Assembly: GCF_902459565.1 (NCBI RefSeq)
Contig: NZ_CABPSN010000001.1
Location: 1,054,001 to 1,118,000, forward strand
Source: Pandoraea aquatica
GTDB lineage: Bacteria; Pseudomonadota; Gammaproteobacteria; Burkholderiales; Burkholderiaceae
Reading direction: 5' to 3'
Length of the DNA stretch: 64,000 nucleotides
Below the pieces are notes generated by a model that saw only the letters and a list, made by a program, of their open reading frames with translations, searched no databases and was not told where the DNA came from. Made by a program: the position numbers and the translations under genes. Shown in pieces: positions 29,235 through 38,304 of this stretch. How positions within the stretch are numbered: the first letter of the stretch is position 1; the number at the start of each line of letters is the position of its first letter.

Positions 29235-29516
29235 GCGAGATTATGCATTTGCAGCATGATTGCGAAGTCCGGTTCGCAAATTTCCCACACCGTACGGCGC
29301 ACATCCCCACGCTGGTGCACAATCCTCACATCATAGGAAGCTGGCATCGATCCAGCCGACCTAAGTCGACATGACGTGACGCAACCGGAAGCAAAAGCGG
29401 TTACAGGCAGGCGCGTTTTTGGTAGCATCCGCACCGACTACGCGATCTTTACGTAATCTTTACGCTTACACGGCATTTCACAGGCGCAGCGGCCGACGCT
29501 GCGTGTACCCCACCGG
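29235..29516. other. intergenic region between ilvB and the sigma gene
   Basis: This 282-base divergent spacer holds no convincing gene. Its only clear structure is an 11-bp tandem repeat, ATCTTTACG twice (29445-29464), upstream of the plus-strand sigma factor gene. Confidence 0.5.
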
Positions 29517-30089
29517 ATGGCATCTGACAAGGAACTGGCGGATTTTCTCGCGGGCATCGAACGGCGCGCTTTCAAGCAGGCCGTCTATGCCGTACGCGAC
29601 GACGAGGCCGCCCTCGATATCGTTCAGGATGCGATGATCCGTTTGGCCGAGAAGTACGGCGACAAGCCGCCGTCCGACCTGCCGCTGCTGTTCACGCGCA
29701 TCCTCCAGAACACCATTCACGACTATTTCCGCCGCCAGAAGGTGCGCAACACCTGGGTCACGCTGTTCTCCAACCTCGCCGGCCCCGGCGACGACGAACG
29801 CGACGACTTCGACCCGCTGGAAACCTTACTGGGCGAGGATGGGTCAGTGCAAACCGAGAGCAGTGAAGACTCGGTTTCGCGTGCCGAAATCCTCACACTG
29901 ATCGAAGCGGAAATACAGAAACTACCGACACGTCAACGAGAAGCCTTCCTCATGCGTTACTGGGAAGACATGGACGTTGCTGAGACCGCCGCCACGATGG
30001 GGTGCTCGGAAGGCAGCGTCAAGACGCACTGCTCGCGTGCCACTCACGCGTTGGCACAGGCGTTGAAGGCAAAAGGGATCAGGTTATGA
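29517..30089 (+). CDS. RNA polymerase sigma-70-family (ECF-like) factor
   Basis: A 190-residue protein with region 2 (AVYAVRDDEAALDIVQDAMIRLAEKYG ... ILQNTIHDYFRRQKVRN) and region 4 (LPTRQREAFLMRYWEDMDVAETAATMGCSEGSVKTHCSRA). The start at 29517 matches the region-2 helix at its normal place. Its stop codon overlaps the ATG of a DUF3619 gene (ATGA). This gene set is common in Burkholderiaceae. An anti-sigma role for the DUF3619 product would be a reasonable guess but is not shown. Confidence 0.9.
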   Translation: MASDKELADFLAGIERRAFKQAVYAVRDDEAALDIVQDAMIRLAEKYGDKPPSDLPLLFTRILQNTIHDYFRRQKVRNTWVTLFSNLAGPGDDERDDFDPLETLLGEDGSVQTESSEDSVSRAEILTLIEAEIQKLPTRQREAFLMRYWEDMDVAETAATMGCSEGSVKTHCSRATHALAQALKAKGIRL

Positions 30090-30514
30090 GTCACGATCTG
30101 GAAACGAGGGAAATTCGCTTCGCACATCGCGTGCGACTGGCATTGGACGAAGCGTCCGAGGCACCGTCGCCGAACATCGCGGCCCGGCTGGCCGCCGCGC
30201 GCCAGGAGGCGCTCGCCCGCAAGAAGCCCGAACCGGTGGCCGTTGTGCAACCGGCGCTGGTGCTCGCGGGTGTGGGTGCCATGCAATCGCCGGAGATCGG
30301 CGGGCCACGTCGCGCGTTCGACAAACTGGGCCGTCTGGGTCTGCTCTGGCCGCTCGCCGCATTGGTGATCGGTCTGGCAGGCATTGCGTACTGGGAACAC
30401 CAGCAGCATATTCAGGATCTGGCAGATATCGACGCTGCCGTATTGAGCGACGAACTGCCGCTGTCGGCCTATGCCGACCATGGTTTCAACGCTTACGTGA
30501 AGCGTGCCCAGTAG
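30086..30514 (+). CDS. DUF3619 single-pass membrane protein
   Basis: A 142-residue protein. Residues 1-45 are polar and basic, and a single hydrophobic segment lies at about residues 89-107 (GLLWPLAALVIGLAGIAYW) with a short acidic C-terminal domain outside (HIQDLADIDAAVLSDELPLSAYAD). It overlaps the sigma gene by four bases and the next gene by 11, so all three are probably translated together. The topology resembles membrane anti-sigma factors, but no known anti-sigma domain is recognisable. Confidence 0.8.
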   Translation: MSHDLETREIRFAHRVRLALDEASEAPSPNIAARLAAARQEALARKKPEPVAVVQPALVLAGVGAMQSPEIGGPRRAFDKLGRLGLLWPLAALVIGLAGIAYWEHQQHIQDLADIDAAVLSDELPLSAYADHGFNAYVKRAQ

Positions 30515-31388
30515 TCCCCCCATCCAAGACCAGCCAGTGACGCGACGCAACGTACTTTTTCTGGTCGCCGCGCTAGTCGTCGCCGCTCTTGCCGGCACGG
30601 CAGCGCTGCGCCGCTCGCAAGCCCCCGAACCGGTGTCCGACGTGCCGCCGGTGATCGACGGCACCACCGCCTCCGGTAACGGCACGGCGGCGGCCTCCGG
30701 CCCTGTAGGTACGCTCACGACCAGCCAGCCCGCCGCAGCCAGCGCGCCGCTGGCCGCCCTGCCCTCGCCGGGCGGCGCATGGGCGAAGCTCAATGCCGCG
30801 CAGCAGGAAGCCCTCGCACCGCTCTCCCAGGACTGGAACCGGATGAGCGACCGTCAGCGCGAGAAGTGGGTCGAGATCGCCAAGCGTTTCCAGACGTTGT
30901 CGCCCGAAGGCCGCAAGCGTCTGCATGACCGCATGGCCGACTGGGTGCGTCTGACGCCCGAGCAGCGCCAACTGGCCCGCGAAAGCTATCAGAACGCCAA
31001 GACGCTGCCGCCGGAACGCAAGGCGCAGGTCTGGCAGCAGTACCAGCAGCTCACCGAAGAACAGAAAAAGCGTCTGGCGGCGGACGACAAGAAGCAGTCC
31101 AACCGTCCCAACGTGGTCAGCGCACCGCCCACGGGGCGTTCCGGCGTGAAGAACCCGTACGCCGCGGTGCATCGCAAGGACGGTGCGGCCGCGAAGAACG
31201 GTGCCCTGCCCGCACCGGCACCGGTCGCGTCGAGCCCGTCGGCTGCCCTTCCGGCACCGGCATCGGGCTCGTCGTCATCCGCCGCCTCGACGCCGTCGGC
31301 CGCCAGCAATGGCGCAGCCAGCGCCGCCCCGGCCAACAGCGACAAGAACGCGGATACCTTCAATTCGGATCTGTATCACCACAACTGA
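30504..31388 (+). CDS. DUF3106 protein
   Basis: A 294-residue protein starting at GTG 30504, inside the end of the DUF3619 gene. One membrane anchor lies at about residues 16-35 (NVLFLVAALVVAALAGTAAL). The middle (about residues 95-185) is rich in short helices of the type WNRMSDRQREKWVEIAKRFQTLSPEGRKRL, which defines DUF3106. The last 90 residues are Ala/Ser/Pro-rich and likely disordered. The function is unknown; the conserved placement behind a sigma factor suggests an envelope role. Confidence 0.8.
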   Translation: MPSSPPIQDQPVTRRNVLFLVAALVVAALAGTAALRRSQAPEPVSDVPPVIDGTTASGNGTAAASGPVGTLTTSQPAAASAPLAALPSPGGAWAKLNAAQQEALAPLSQDWNRMSDRQREKWVEIAKRFQTLSPEGRKRLHDRMADWVRLTPEQRQLARESYQNAKTLPPERKAQVWQQYQQLTEEQKKRLAADDKKQSNRPNVVSAPPTGRSGVKNPYAAVHRKDGAAAKNGALPAPAPVASSPSAALPAPASGSSSSAASTPSAASNGAASAAPANSDKNADTFNSDLYHHN

Positions 31389-31623
31389 CGCGAACCGTCA
31401 GCCAAACAGTCAGCCAGCCTGACAGTCGACGGCCGCCTACGGGCGGCCGTTTGCATTTGGCGCGCCGTGGACGCCCCGGCTGGCTGGCCCATCCGTCCAA
31501 TCTTCCGCATAATGGGCGACGCCTTCTCAGCAAACACATCACGAACAAATCACGAACGCATGCTGCCGGATGCAAGCCGGGCCGCCACGCGCCTTCGACA
31601 ACAAGACCTCAGACCACGCCGCG

Positions 31624-32217
31624 ATGACCGATTCCGCTACGACTCAGCCTGCCAAGCCGCCTCGTTCGCCTCATTCGTCCCGTGCCACCGACACGTCCCG
31701 CACGCCCAACACGCCTGATACCACCGGGCCGCAAAGCTATGCCGTGCCGACGCTGCGCCGCCGTCTGCTCTCGATGGTCTACGAGTCGCTGCTGCTCTTC
31801 GGCGTGCTCTTCCTTGCGGGCTATCTCTTCAGCGCGCTGACGCAACAACGCAGCGGCCTGATGTACCGTCACGCCATGCAAGCCTGGCTGTTCCTCGTAC
31901 TCGGCGCGTACTTCGTCTGGTTCTGGACACATGGCGGCCAGACGCTCGCCATGAAGACCTGGAAGATTCGTCTGGTCGACGCGCACGGCCTGCCCGTTCG
32001 CCCGGTCCGCGCGGTCCTGCGCTATGTCCTCGCCTGGCTCTGGGTGCTGCCGGCCATGGCGCTCGACTGGGCGCTGGGGCTCACCGGCTGGAACAGCGTA
32101 GCGCTGCTCGCGGGCTGGCTCGTGATCTGGGCGCTCGCGATGCGCGTGATGCCCGATCATCAGTTCGTTCACGACCGGCTCGCCGGTACGCGGCTCGTCA
32201 GCGTTTTGGGCAAATGA
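31624..32217 (+). CDS. RDD-family membrane protein
   Basis: A 197-residue inner-membrane protein. A polar tail of about 40 residues precedes LRRRLLSMVYESLLLFGVLF, the RDD opening, and the Asp-containing helices continue through WKIRLVDAHGLPVRPVRAVLRY to HDRLAGTRLV. The ATG at 31624 is preferred; an in-frame start at 31570 would add 18 unlikely residues. It lies in the same direction as DUF3106 and just before a hydrolase gene. Some RDD proteins affect ion tolerance, but no role can be given here. Confidence 0.8.
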   Translation: MTDSATTQPAKPPRSPHSSRATDTSRTPNTPDTTGPQSYAVPTLRRRLLSMVYESLLLFGVLFLAGYLFSALTQQRSGLMYRHAMQAWLFLVLGAYFVWFWTHGGQTLAMKTWKIRLVDAHGLPVRPVRAVLRYVLAWLWVLPAMALDWALGLTGWNSVALLAGWLVIWALAMRVMPDHQFVHDRLAGTRLVSVLGK

Positions 32218-32224
32218 GGGGACG

Positions 32225-33178
32225 ATGAGCACGCCGCCGGCCGCCGCCCCGGAGCTGCGGCCCTCCCGTCCACATCTGATTTACGGCGCGATCCAGATCG
32301 TCCTGTCGATCGTCGTCGCCATCGCGACGTGGTCGGCTTGGCACAGCCCGTGGACGACCGTCCTCTGGACACTCCTCTGGCTCCCGGTCTCCCACGCGCT
32401 CGGCCTTGCGGCCGGTTTCGTCATGGCCGCGCACGGCGACCCGAGCGCCGAGCGTCGCACCAACGCCGGCACGAACATCGCTGTCTGGGCTTACGAGTGC
32501 GCAGCGTCGATCCTCCTGCTCGATCTGTACCAGCCGTGGTTCAGTGCCGCCCCACTGCCGGCACCCAGTGGCCCGGCACGCCCCGTGGCCATCCTCCTGC
32601 TGCACGGTTACGGCTGCAATCGCGCCTTCTGGCTGCGCTTCTCCCGTCATTTGGCGGACGCCGGCTATCACTGCGACGCAATCAATCTCGCCCCGATATT
32701 CGGCGATATCGACGACTACGCCGAGACCATCGCCAACGCTGCACAACGCCTTGCAGAGCGCACGCGGCTGCCCGTGGTCATCGTGGGTCACAGCATGGGC
32801 GGGATCGCCGCACGCGCCTGCCTGCGCCGTTATCCGACGCTGCCTGTCGCGCACACCATCACGTTGGGTTCGCCGCACTTCGGCACGCTGCATGCGCGTC
32901 ATGGCATTGGCCACAACGTCCGTCAGATGAGCCTCGGCAGCGAGTGGCTGGTGGCGCTGGCGAGCAGCGAAAAGGATTCGGAACGCGCGCGGATCACATC
33001 GATTTACACGGCGCACGATAACGTCGTGTATCCGGTGCGCACGTCGGTGCTGCCCGGCGCGCACAACATTGCGCTCGACGGTCTGGGCCACGTCTCTCTG
33101 GGCACGCATCCGCGTTCGCGGGCACTGGTACTGGAGACGCTTGAGCGCGTGGCCCAAGGTTTGCGCCACGGCAACTGA
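32225..33178 (+). CDS. Membrane-anchored alpha/beta hydrolase (lipase/esterase type)
   Basis: A 317-residue protein with two N-terminal membrane helices (residues 20-38 and 45-68) and a soluble hydrolase domain from about residue 118. ILLLHGYGCN is the oxyanion loop, GHSMGG places the nucleophile Ser190, and the catalytic Asp265 (YTAHDNVV) and His289 (LGHVSL) follow in the right order. It probably acts on lipids at the inner membrane face. The gene starts seven bases after the RDD gene stop codon. Confidence 0.8.
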   Translation: MSTPPAAAPELRPSRPHLIYGAIQIVLSIVVAIATWSAWHSPWTTVLWTLLWLPVSHALGLAAGFVMAAHGDPSAERRTNAGTNIAVWAYECAASILLLDLYQPWFSAAPLPAPSGPARPVAILLLHGYGCNRAFWLRFSRHLADAGYHCDAINLAPIFGDIDDYAETIANAAQRLAERTRLPVVIVGHSMGGIAARACLRRYPTLPVAHTITLGSPHFGTLHARHGIGHNVRQMSLGSEWLVALASSEKDSERARITSIYTAHDNVVYPVRTSVLPGAHNIALDGLGHVSLGTHPRSRALVLETLERVAQGLRHGN

Positions 33179-33346
33179 CGTGGGCACGCCGATGTCGCCC
33201 GGCATTTCGCGATGGGTGCATGCGTTGCACGATGTCGCATCGGCACGACGCTAAAAGACACTTTCGCGACACACGCATGACTGTCATCGTGCGTTCACGA
33301 AGGCATGGCGGAATGCTCGCATGTTCAACGCGACGTGCGAGCCGCT

Positions 33347-34303
33347 ATGACGACGACACCCACTTTCGATCTGCCGATCCCAACGCCTTCGGCTCGCGCC
33401 GGTCACTTCGCAGACACCCCGCCGGGCCGCCCCGCCTCCCCGCCCGCCAGCCCTCCCGCCGCACCGCCCTCCACCATCGATCTGCCGCCGGACACTCCCG
33501 ATCCGCTCGACCCGCCGCCTGAAGGCATCACCCGCTACCGCACCATCTGGCTCTCCGACATCCACCTCGGCACGCAAGGCTGCCAGGCGGAATATCTGCT
33601 CGACTTTCTGCGGCATCACGACTCGGATTATCTGTATCTCGTGGGCGACATCATCGACGGCTGGCATCTGCGCAAGGGTTGGCACTGGCCTCAGGCGCAC
33701 AACGACGTCGTGCAGAAAATGCTCCGGCGCGCGCGCAAGGGCACGCAGGTGATCTACGTGCCGGGCAATCACGACGAAGCGGCGCGTCAGTTCTGCGGGC
33801 TGGCGTTCGGCGACATCGCAGTGCGCGACGAAGCGTTTCACACCACGCTCTCGGGCAAGCGTCTGTGGATCACGCACGGCGATCTGTTCGACGGCGTGAT
33901 TCAGCACGCCAAGTGGCTCGCGTATCTGGGCGACTCGCTTTACACACTCACGCTGCTGCTCAATCGCTGGTTCAACCGGGTGCGCACGCGCTTCGGCTTC
34001 CCGTACTGGTCGCTCTCGCAGTATCTGAAGCATCAGGTGAAGAACGCCGTGAACTTCATCTCCGCGTTCGAGAACGTGATGGCCGACGAAGCACGTCGAC
34101 GGGGTTGCGACGGCGTTGTCTGCGGGCACATCCACAAGCCCGAAATCCGCGAGATCGACGGCCTGCTGTATTGCAACGACGGCGACTGGGTCGAAAGCCT
34201 GTCGGCGCTCGTCGAGACGACCGAGGGCGAGCTGAAGATCATCTACTGGACGCAGAAACGCAACACGCGCGAGGGCGTGAAAGCTACGCCGGTCAGCGCC
34301 TGA
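33347..34303 (+). CDS. UDP-2,3-diacylglucosamine pyrophosphatase-like metallophosphoesterase (LpxH-like)
   Basis: A 318-residue enzyme with a disordered Pro-rich N-terminus of about 60 residues and then the five metallophosphoesterase blocks: WLSDIHLG, GDIIDGW, PGNHDE, THGDLFD and GHIHKPEI. LpxH family members cleave UDP-2,3-diacylglucosamine in lipid A synthesis. The gene sits beside a glycosyltransferase and dgkA, fitting an envelope-lipid context. ATG 33347 is preferred over ATG 33305. A second housekeeping lpxH may exist elsewhere, so specificity is open. Confidence 0.75.
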   Translation: MTTTPTFDLPIPTPSARAGHFADTPPGRPASPPASPPAAPPSTIDLPPDTPDPLDPPPEGITRYRTIWLSDIHLGTQGCQAEYLLDFLRHHDSDYLYLVGDIIDGWHLRKGWHWPQAHNDVVQKMLRRARKGTQVIYVPGNHDEAARQFCGLAFGDIAVRDEAFHTTLSGKRLWITHGDLFDGVIQHAKWLAYLGDSLYTLTLLLNRWFNRVRTRFGFPYWSLSQYLKHQVKNAVNFISAFENVMADEARRRGCDGVVCGHIHKPEIREIDGLLYCNDGDWVESLSALVETTEGELKIIYWTQKRNTREGVKATPVSA

Positions 34304-34524
34304 CGCAGTGTGACGTCGCGAAACGCCACTGCGTGCGCGTGCACGAGGACACCGAGGCCATCCATGCTTCGACACCTCGACATCCTCGCCTTTGCGTGCA
34401 GCGAATCACGACACTTCGAACTCAACCCGCGCACGGCCGGGCGAACACTGCCCGACGTGCGCTTCACCTCACGCGCCACTGCGCGTGTCATTCCACCCGC
34501 GCCACGTGCGCGAAGGAGCGCCCG

Positions 34525-35559
34525 ATGAAAATCATGATCGTCACCGACGCCTGGGATCCGCAGATCAACGGCGTGGTCCGCACGTTGAAAAACACGCGCG
34601 CTCAGTTGGAAGCGGCCGGCCATCGTGTCGAGCTGCTCACGCCGCAGGAATTCCGCACGATTCCGTGCCCGACCTATCCCGAGATCCGTCTTGCGTTCTT
34701 CGCCGGCGGACGCGTCGGACGCCGCATCGAAGACTTCGCCCCGGACGCCCTGCACATCGCCACCGAAGGCCCGCTCGGCATGGCCGCACGCAAGTGGGCC
34801 GTGCGTAACGGCTTCCCGTTCACCACCGCCTATCACACGCGCTTCCCCGAATACGTGCAGGCGCGCTTCGGCTTCCCGCTCTCTGCCACCTACCGCTTCC
34901 TGCGTTGGTTCCATAAGCCGTCGCGTGCAGTCATGGCCCCCACGCCGGTCGTCAAACGCGATCTCGAAGCGAACGGCTTCGACAACGTGGTGTTGTGGAC
35001 ACGCGGCGTCGATCTCGACATCTTCCGTGTGCAGGAAGCACATGTGCTAAATTCAGCACATCCGATTTTCCTCTACGTGGGGCGCGTTGCCGTGGAGAAG
35101 AACATCGAAGCCTTCCTGAAGCTGGATTTGCCTGGCTCGAAATGGGTCGCGGGCGAAGGGCCGCAACTGGCCGAACTCCGCTCGCGCTACCCCGATGTGA
35201 ACTATCTCGGCATGCTCTCGCAGCCTGAACTGGCGAAGGTCTACGCGTCGGCCGACGTCTTCGTCTTCCCGAGCCGCACCGATACGTTCGGTCTGGTGCT
35301 GCTCGAAGCGATGGCGTGCGGTCTGCCGGTGGCGGCCTACCCGGTGACCGGGCCGGTCGATGTGCTCAACGGCTGCCCCGAAGGCGACGGCGGTGCACTA
35401 CGTGAGGATTTGCGCGAAGCGTGTCTGGACGCGCTCAAGGTCTCGCGAGCCAGCGCGCGTGCCTGGGCCGAGCGCTTCTCGTGGCAGGCAGCCTCCGAAG
35501 AATTCGCCTCGCATCTGCATCCGCGCAAGCCCGAGCCGTCGCTCGCGCCCGCGGTCTGA
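34525..35559 (+). CDS. GT4-family glycosyltransferase
   Basis: A 344-residue GT-B enzyme. The N-terminal domain opens MKIMIVTDAWDPQINGVVRTL, and the nucleotide-sugar-binding C-terminal half contains the EX7E-type region FVFPSRTDTFGLVLLEAMACGLP. It resembles GDP-mannose-dependent alpha-mannosyltransferases acting on glycolipids. AAGGAG eight bases before the ATG fixes the start, and the open frame further upstream is rejected. It follows the LpxH-like gene by 221 bases and precedes dgkA, consistent with an envelope-lipid function; acceptor and donor are not known. Confidence 0.82.
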   Translation: MKIMIVTDAWDPQINGVVRTLKNTRAQLEAAGHRVELLTPQEFRTIPCPTYPEIRLAFFAGGRVGRRIEDFAPDALHIATEGPLGMAARKWAVRNGFPFTTAYHTRFPEYVQARFGFPLSATYRFLRWFHKPSRAVMAPTPVVKRDLEANGFDNVVLWTRGVDLDIFRVQEAHVLNSAHPIFLYVGRVAVEKNIEAFLKLDLPGSKWVAGEGPQLAELRSRYPDVNYLGMLSQPELAKVYASADVFVFPSRTDTFGLVLLEAMACGLPVAAYPVTGPVDVLNGCPEGDGGALREDLREACLDALKVSRASARAWAERFSWQAASEEFASHLHPRKPEPSLAPAV

Positions 35560-35597
35560 TCCACCTCCAGAGCCCGTTGCGGCGAGGAACCTGACGC

Positions 35598-36032
35598 TTG
35601 TTCATCGATCACCCGCCGCCACGCGACAAACAACCGAATCCGTACAAGGGCAACCGGGGCATCATGCGCGCCTGGCGCGCCCTGAAATACTCGCTGTCCG
35701 GATTCAAGTTTGCCGTGTTCGAGGAGAGCGCTTTCCGCCAGGAACTCGCGCTCGCCGCCATTCTCCTGCCCGCTGCGATTTTCCTGCCGGTCACTGCCGT
35801 CGAGCGCGTACTGCTGATCGGCTCGATCCTGCTCGTGCTCATCATCGAGCTGGTCAATTCGAGCATCGAGGCCGCCATCGACCGTATTTCGCTCGAACGG
35901 CACGAACTGTCCAAGCGTGCGAAGGATTTCGGCAGTGCCGCCGTGCTGGTCGCGCTCGGCCTGTGTCTTCTCACCTGGGTTTCGCTCGCCGGCCCGGTCA
36001 TTGTGGAGCTCGTACGTACGGCATTTTTCTGA
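35598..36032 (+). CDS. dgkA: Diacylglycerol kinase
   Basis: A 144-residue inner-membrane enzyme that recycles diacylglycerol to phosphatidic acid using ATP. Three hydrophobic segments and FRQELALAA, then ELVNSSIEAAIDRISLERHELSKRAKDFGSAAV carrying the catalytic glutamates, are typical. The TTG start at 35598 is chosen since GAGGAA stands eight bases upstream and the NPYKG segment shared by relatives would be lost with the ATG at 35664. The gene follows a glycosyltransferase gene after 38 bases. Confidence 0.92.
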   Translation: MFIDHPPPRDKQPNPYKGNRGIMRAWRALKYSLSGFKFAVFEESAFRQELALAAILLPAAIFLPVTAVERVLLIGSILLVLIIELVNSSIEAAIDRISLERHELSKRAKDFGSAAVLVALGLCLLTWVSLAGPVIVELVRTAFF

Positions 36033-36059
36033 TATCGCTCGTCGCCCCGGGTTGCAGGC

Positions 36060-36087
36060 TTGGCAGCGTTCGGCTGCCGGGTATAAT
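36060..36087 (+). promoter_or_regulatory. promoter of the TetR gene
   Basis: TTGGCA (36060-36065), a 16-base spacer and a perfect TATAAT (36082-36087), 87 bases before the start codon. Confidence 0.65.
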
Positions 36088-36173
36088 CGGTCGCCGTATA
36101 CCCAATACTCAACTCATAAACGCAAGCGGAGAACCTCCTTCGCCGAGCTTGCCGCTAACCGGGGCCGACAGAC

Positions 36174-36842
36174 ATGGAAGCAAAGCCGCCACGCCGAACC
36201 CGCGAACGAATTCTCGAAGTGTCCCTGCGACTCTTCAACGAAATCGGCGAACCGAACGTCACCACCACCACGATTGCCGAGGAGATGAAGATCAGCCCGG
36301 GCAATCTGTACTATCACTTCCGCAACAAAGACGACATCATCAACAGCATCTTTGCGCAGTTCGAGCAGGAAATCGAACGTCGCCTGCGGCTGCCCGATGA
36401 TCACAAACCCACGCTCGACGAAGTCTGGACGTATCTGCAATACATGTCCGAATTCCTGTGGCGTTTCCGTTTCCTCTATCGCGACCTCAACGATCTGCTC
36501 GCGCGTAACCGCACGCTGGAAACGCACTTCAAGCAGATCGTCGGCCACAAGAAGCGTTTCGCACGCGAAATGTGCGACCTGCTCGTGGCCGATGGCGAAA
36601 TGGAAATCACGCCGGAGCAGATCGAGATCGTGACCACCAACATGGTGGTGTTGTCCACGTACTGGTTGTCTTATCAATTCGTGATGAATCCGCGCAAGTA
36701 CAACGATCCCGAAGAAATCGGCGCGGGGTTGCATCAATCGAGCTATCACATCCTTTCGCAGATGGCCCCTTACCTCAAGGGCAAGTCGCGCGAGCTGTAT
36801 GACAAGATGGCCCGGGAATCATCGTCCAAGGGAGTGCAGTAA
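36174..36842 (+). CDS. TetR-family transcriptional regulator
   Basis: A 222-residue repressor. The helix-turn-helix covers residues 10-50 (RERILEVSLRLFNEIGEPNVTTTTIAEEMKIS ... GNLYYHFRNKDDI). The C-terminal ligand domain is of the type often seen in Burkholderiaceae next to LOG proteins. A strong promoter lies upstream, without an obvious palindromic operator. The LOG-family gene follows three bases after the stop codon, so the two are very likely cotranscribed. Confidence 0.88.
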   Translation: MEAKPPRRTRERILEVSLRLFNEIGEPNVTTTTIAEEMKISPGNLYYHFRNKDDIINSIFAQFEQEIERRLRLPDDHKPTLDEVWTYLQYMSEFLWRFRFLYRDLNDLLARNRTLETHFKQIVGHKKRFAREMCDLLVADGEMEITPEQIEIVTTNMVVLSTYWLSYQFVMNPRKYNDPEEIGAGLHQSSYHILSQMAPYLKGKSRELYDKMARESSSKGVQ

Positions 36843-36845
36843 CGC

Positions 36846-37442
36846 ATGTCGTCGGAAGTCAAATCCATATGCATCTACTGCGGGGCCGCGACCGGCGCTC
36901 GCCCCGAGTACGCAGAAGCAGCCCGTGATCTGGGGCGTCGCATGGCCGAAGCCGGCATCCGTCTCGTGTACGGCGGTGGCAAGGTCGGTCTGATGGGCAT
37001 CATTGCAGACGCCGTGCTCGCGCATGGCGGCGAGGTCATCGGCATCATTCCGAAGGCGTTGATGGAGAAGGAAGTCGGCCATACCGGGCTGACGGAATTG
37101 CACGTCGTCGAGAACATGCACCAGCGAAAGCAGATGATGGCCGACCTCTCGGACGCCTTCATCGCCATGCCCGGCGGCATCGGTACCTGCGAAGAGCTGT
37201 TCGAAGTGTTCACCTGGCTGCAAATCGGCTACCACGCGAAACCGATTGGCTTGCTCAACGTCGAGAACTACTACGACCCGCTGCTGGTGTTCCTCAAGTC
37301 GATGGTGACGGAGCAGTTCCTCAAGGCACCGCAACTCGATCAGTTGCAGATCGCCGCGTCGCCGGAATCGTTGCTGGAGACGATGCGTCACTTCAAGCCG
37401 TCGCAGGTCGATCGCTGGGCGCATCAACGCACGCAGATCTAA
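36846..37442 (+). CDS. LOG-family protein (TIGR00730; cytokinin riboside 5'-monophosphate phosphoribohydrolase-like)
   Basis: A 198-residue protein with the PGGIGTCEE motif and the GGGKVGLMG loop that define the LOG family. Members cleave the N-glycosidic bond of nucleoside 5'-monophosphates, in bacteria often AMP or cytokinin nucleotides. It is separated by three bases from the upstream TetR gene. The physiological substrate is uncertain. Confidence 0.9.
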   Translation: MSSEVKSICIYCGAATGARPEYAEAARDLGRRMAEAGIRLVYGGGKVGLMGIIADAVLAHGGEVIGIIPKALMEKEVGHTGLTELHVVENMHQRKQMMADLSDAFIAMPGGIGTCEELFEVFTWLQIGYHAKPIGLLNVENYYDPLLVFLKSMVTEQFLKAPQLDQLQIAASPESLLETMRHFKPSQVDRWAHQRTQI

Positions 37443-37770
37443 GCGGTCGCGTCGTTACCTTTCGCTTCATCGCTGCGCGACACGGCTGTCGCGCAGCACC
37501 TTCCCCCGCCCTCACTTCCCTCCGGCCCCCCTTCCCTCCCGCCGCTGCATCCACCTCAAAGCGGAGATCACCCGAGCCTACGTCCTGCTATGGCGTGCTT
37601 TCGGCAGCCAGACGCGCTCATCCCGCTTCCATCTCGCGCCAAACGTCGCGACTGTCGCAATTGAACTCTCGACGTCTCCGACACTCAGACATCCGTTGCA
37701 TGCGGACCTTTGCGTGCACACCCGCCCTTCTGCCCGCCTGGGTCAACACCATCCGACGAGCAAGCTACCC
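37443..37770. other. pyrimidine-rich intergenic stretch
   Basis: This 328-base stretch between the LOG gene and the DUF2062 gene is rich in C and T on the plus strand (for example 37500-37560). I see no gene, clear promoter, terminator or repeat in it. The open frame starting at 37696 is an unsupported extension of the DUF2062 gene. Confidence 0.4.
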
Positions 37771-38304
37771 ATGATGTTAAAGATGCTCCGCCCGATGCGG
37801 CTGCTGCGATCCCGCTGGCTGCGTCCGCATGCCGGGCTGCTGTTGCGCCGCAGTCTGTGGCAAGCCACGCCCCGTGGCGTGGCTATCGGACTGGCATGCG
37901 GCGTCTTTTTCGGGTTTCTGATTCCGGTGGCGCAAATGCCTGTGGCGATTCTCGTCGCCGCCTTTCTGCGGGGAAATCTCTTCCTCGCAACGATGGGCAC
38001 GCTGATCACCAATCCGCTGACGGTGCCGTTCGTCTATTTGGGTGCACATCATGTCGGTCGCTGGATGCTCGACTGGTCTCCCAAGGCCGAGATCGAAGCG
38101 ACCGTCGCCGCAGCCGCGCAGGCGGGCGAGAGTTTCTGGACACAATTGCTGAATTTCGACTTCGGCACCGCGACGTTGCATCTCGGTACCGGCCTGGCCG
38201 CCTTTGCCGTCGCGGGTGGCGCGTTGGCTTACTTCATCGGTTTCTTCTCGATGCGGTGGCATCAGCAACGTCAGCAGATCAGAACGACGAGCCCGGCTCC
38301 TTGA
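37771..38304 (+). CDS. DUF2062 membrane protein
   Basis: A 177-residue protein with a basic N-terminus and three or four hydrophobic segments. The segment PRGVAIGLACGVFFGFLIPVAQM followed by GTLITNPLTVPFVY is the DUF2062 signature. The ATG at 37771 starts a run MMLKMLRPMRL that suits homology; an earlier ATG at 37696 is rejected. The 3' end overlaps the convergent DUF924 gene by 26 bases. The function is unknown. Confidence 0.85.
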   Translation: MMLKMLRPMRLLRSRWLRPHAGLLLRRSLWQATPRGVAIGLACGVFFGFLIPVAQMPVAILVAAFLRGNLFLATMGTLITNPLTVPFVYLGAHHVGRWMLDWSPKAEIEATVAAAAQAGESFWTQLLNFDFGTATLHLGTGLAAFAVAGGALAYFIGFFSMRWHQQRQQIRTTSPAP

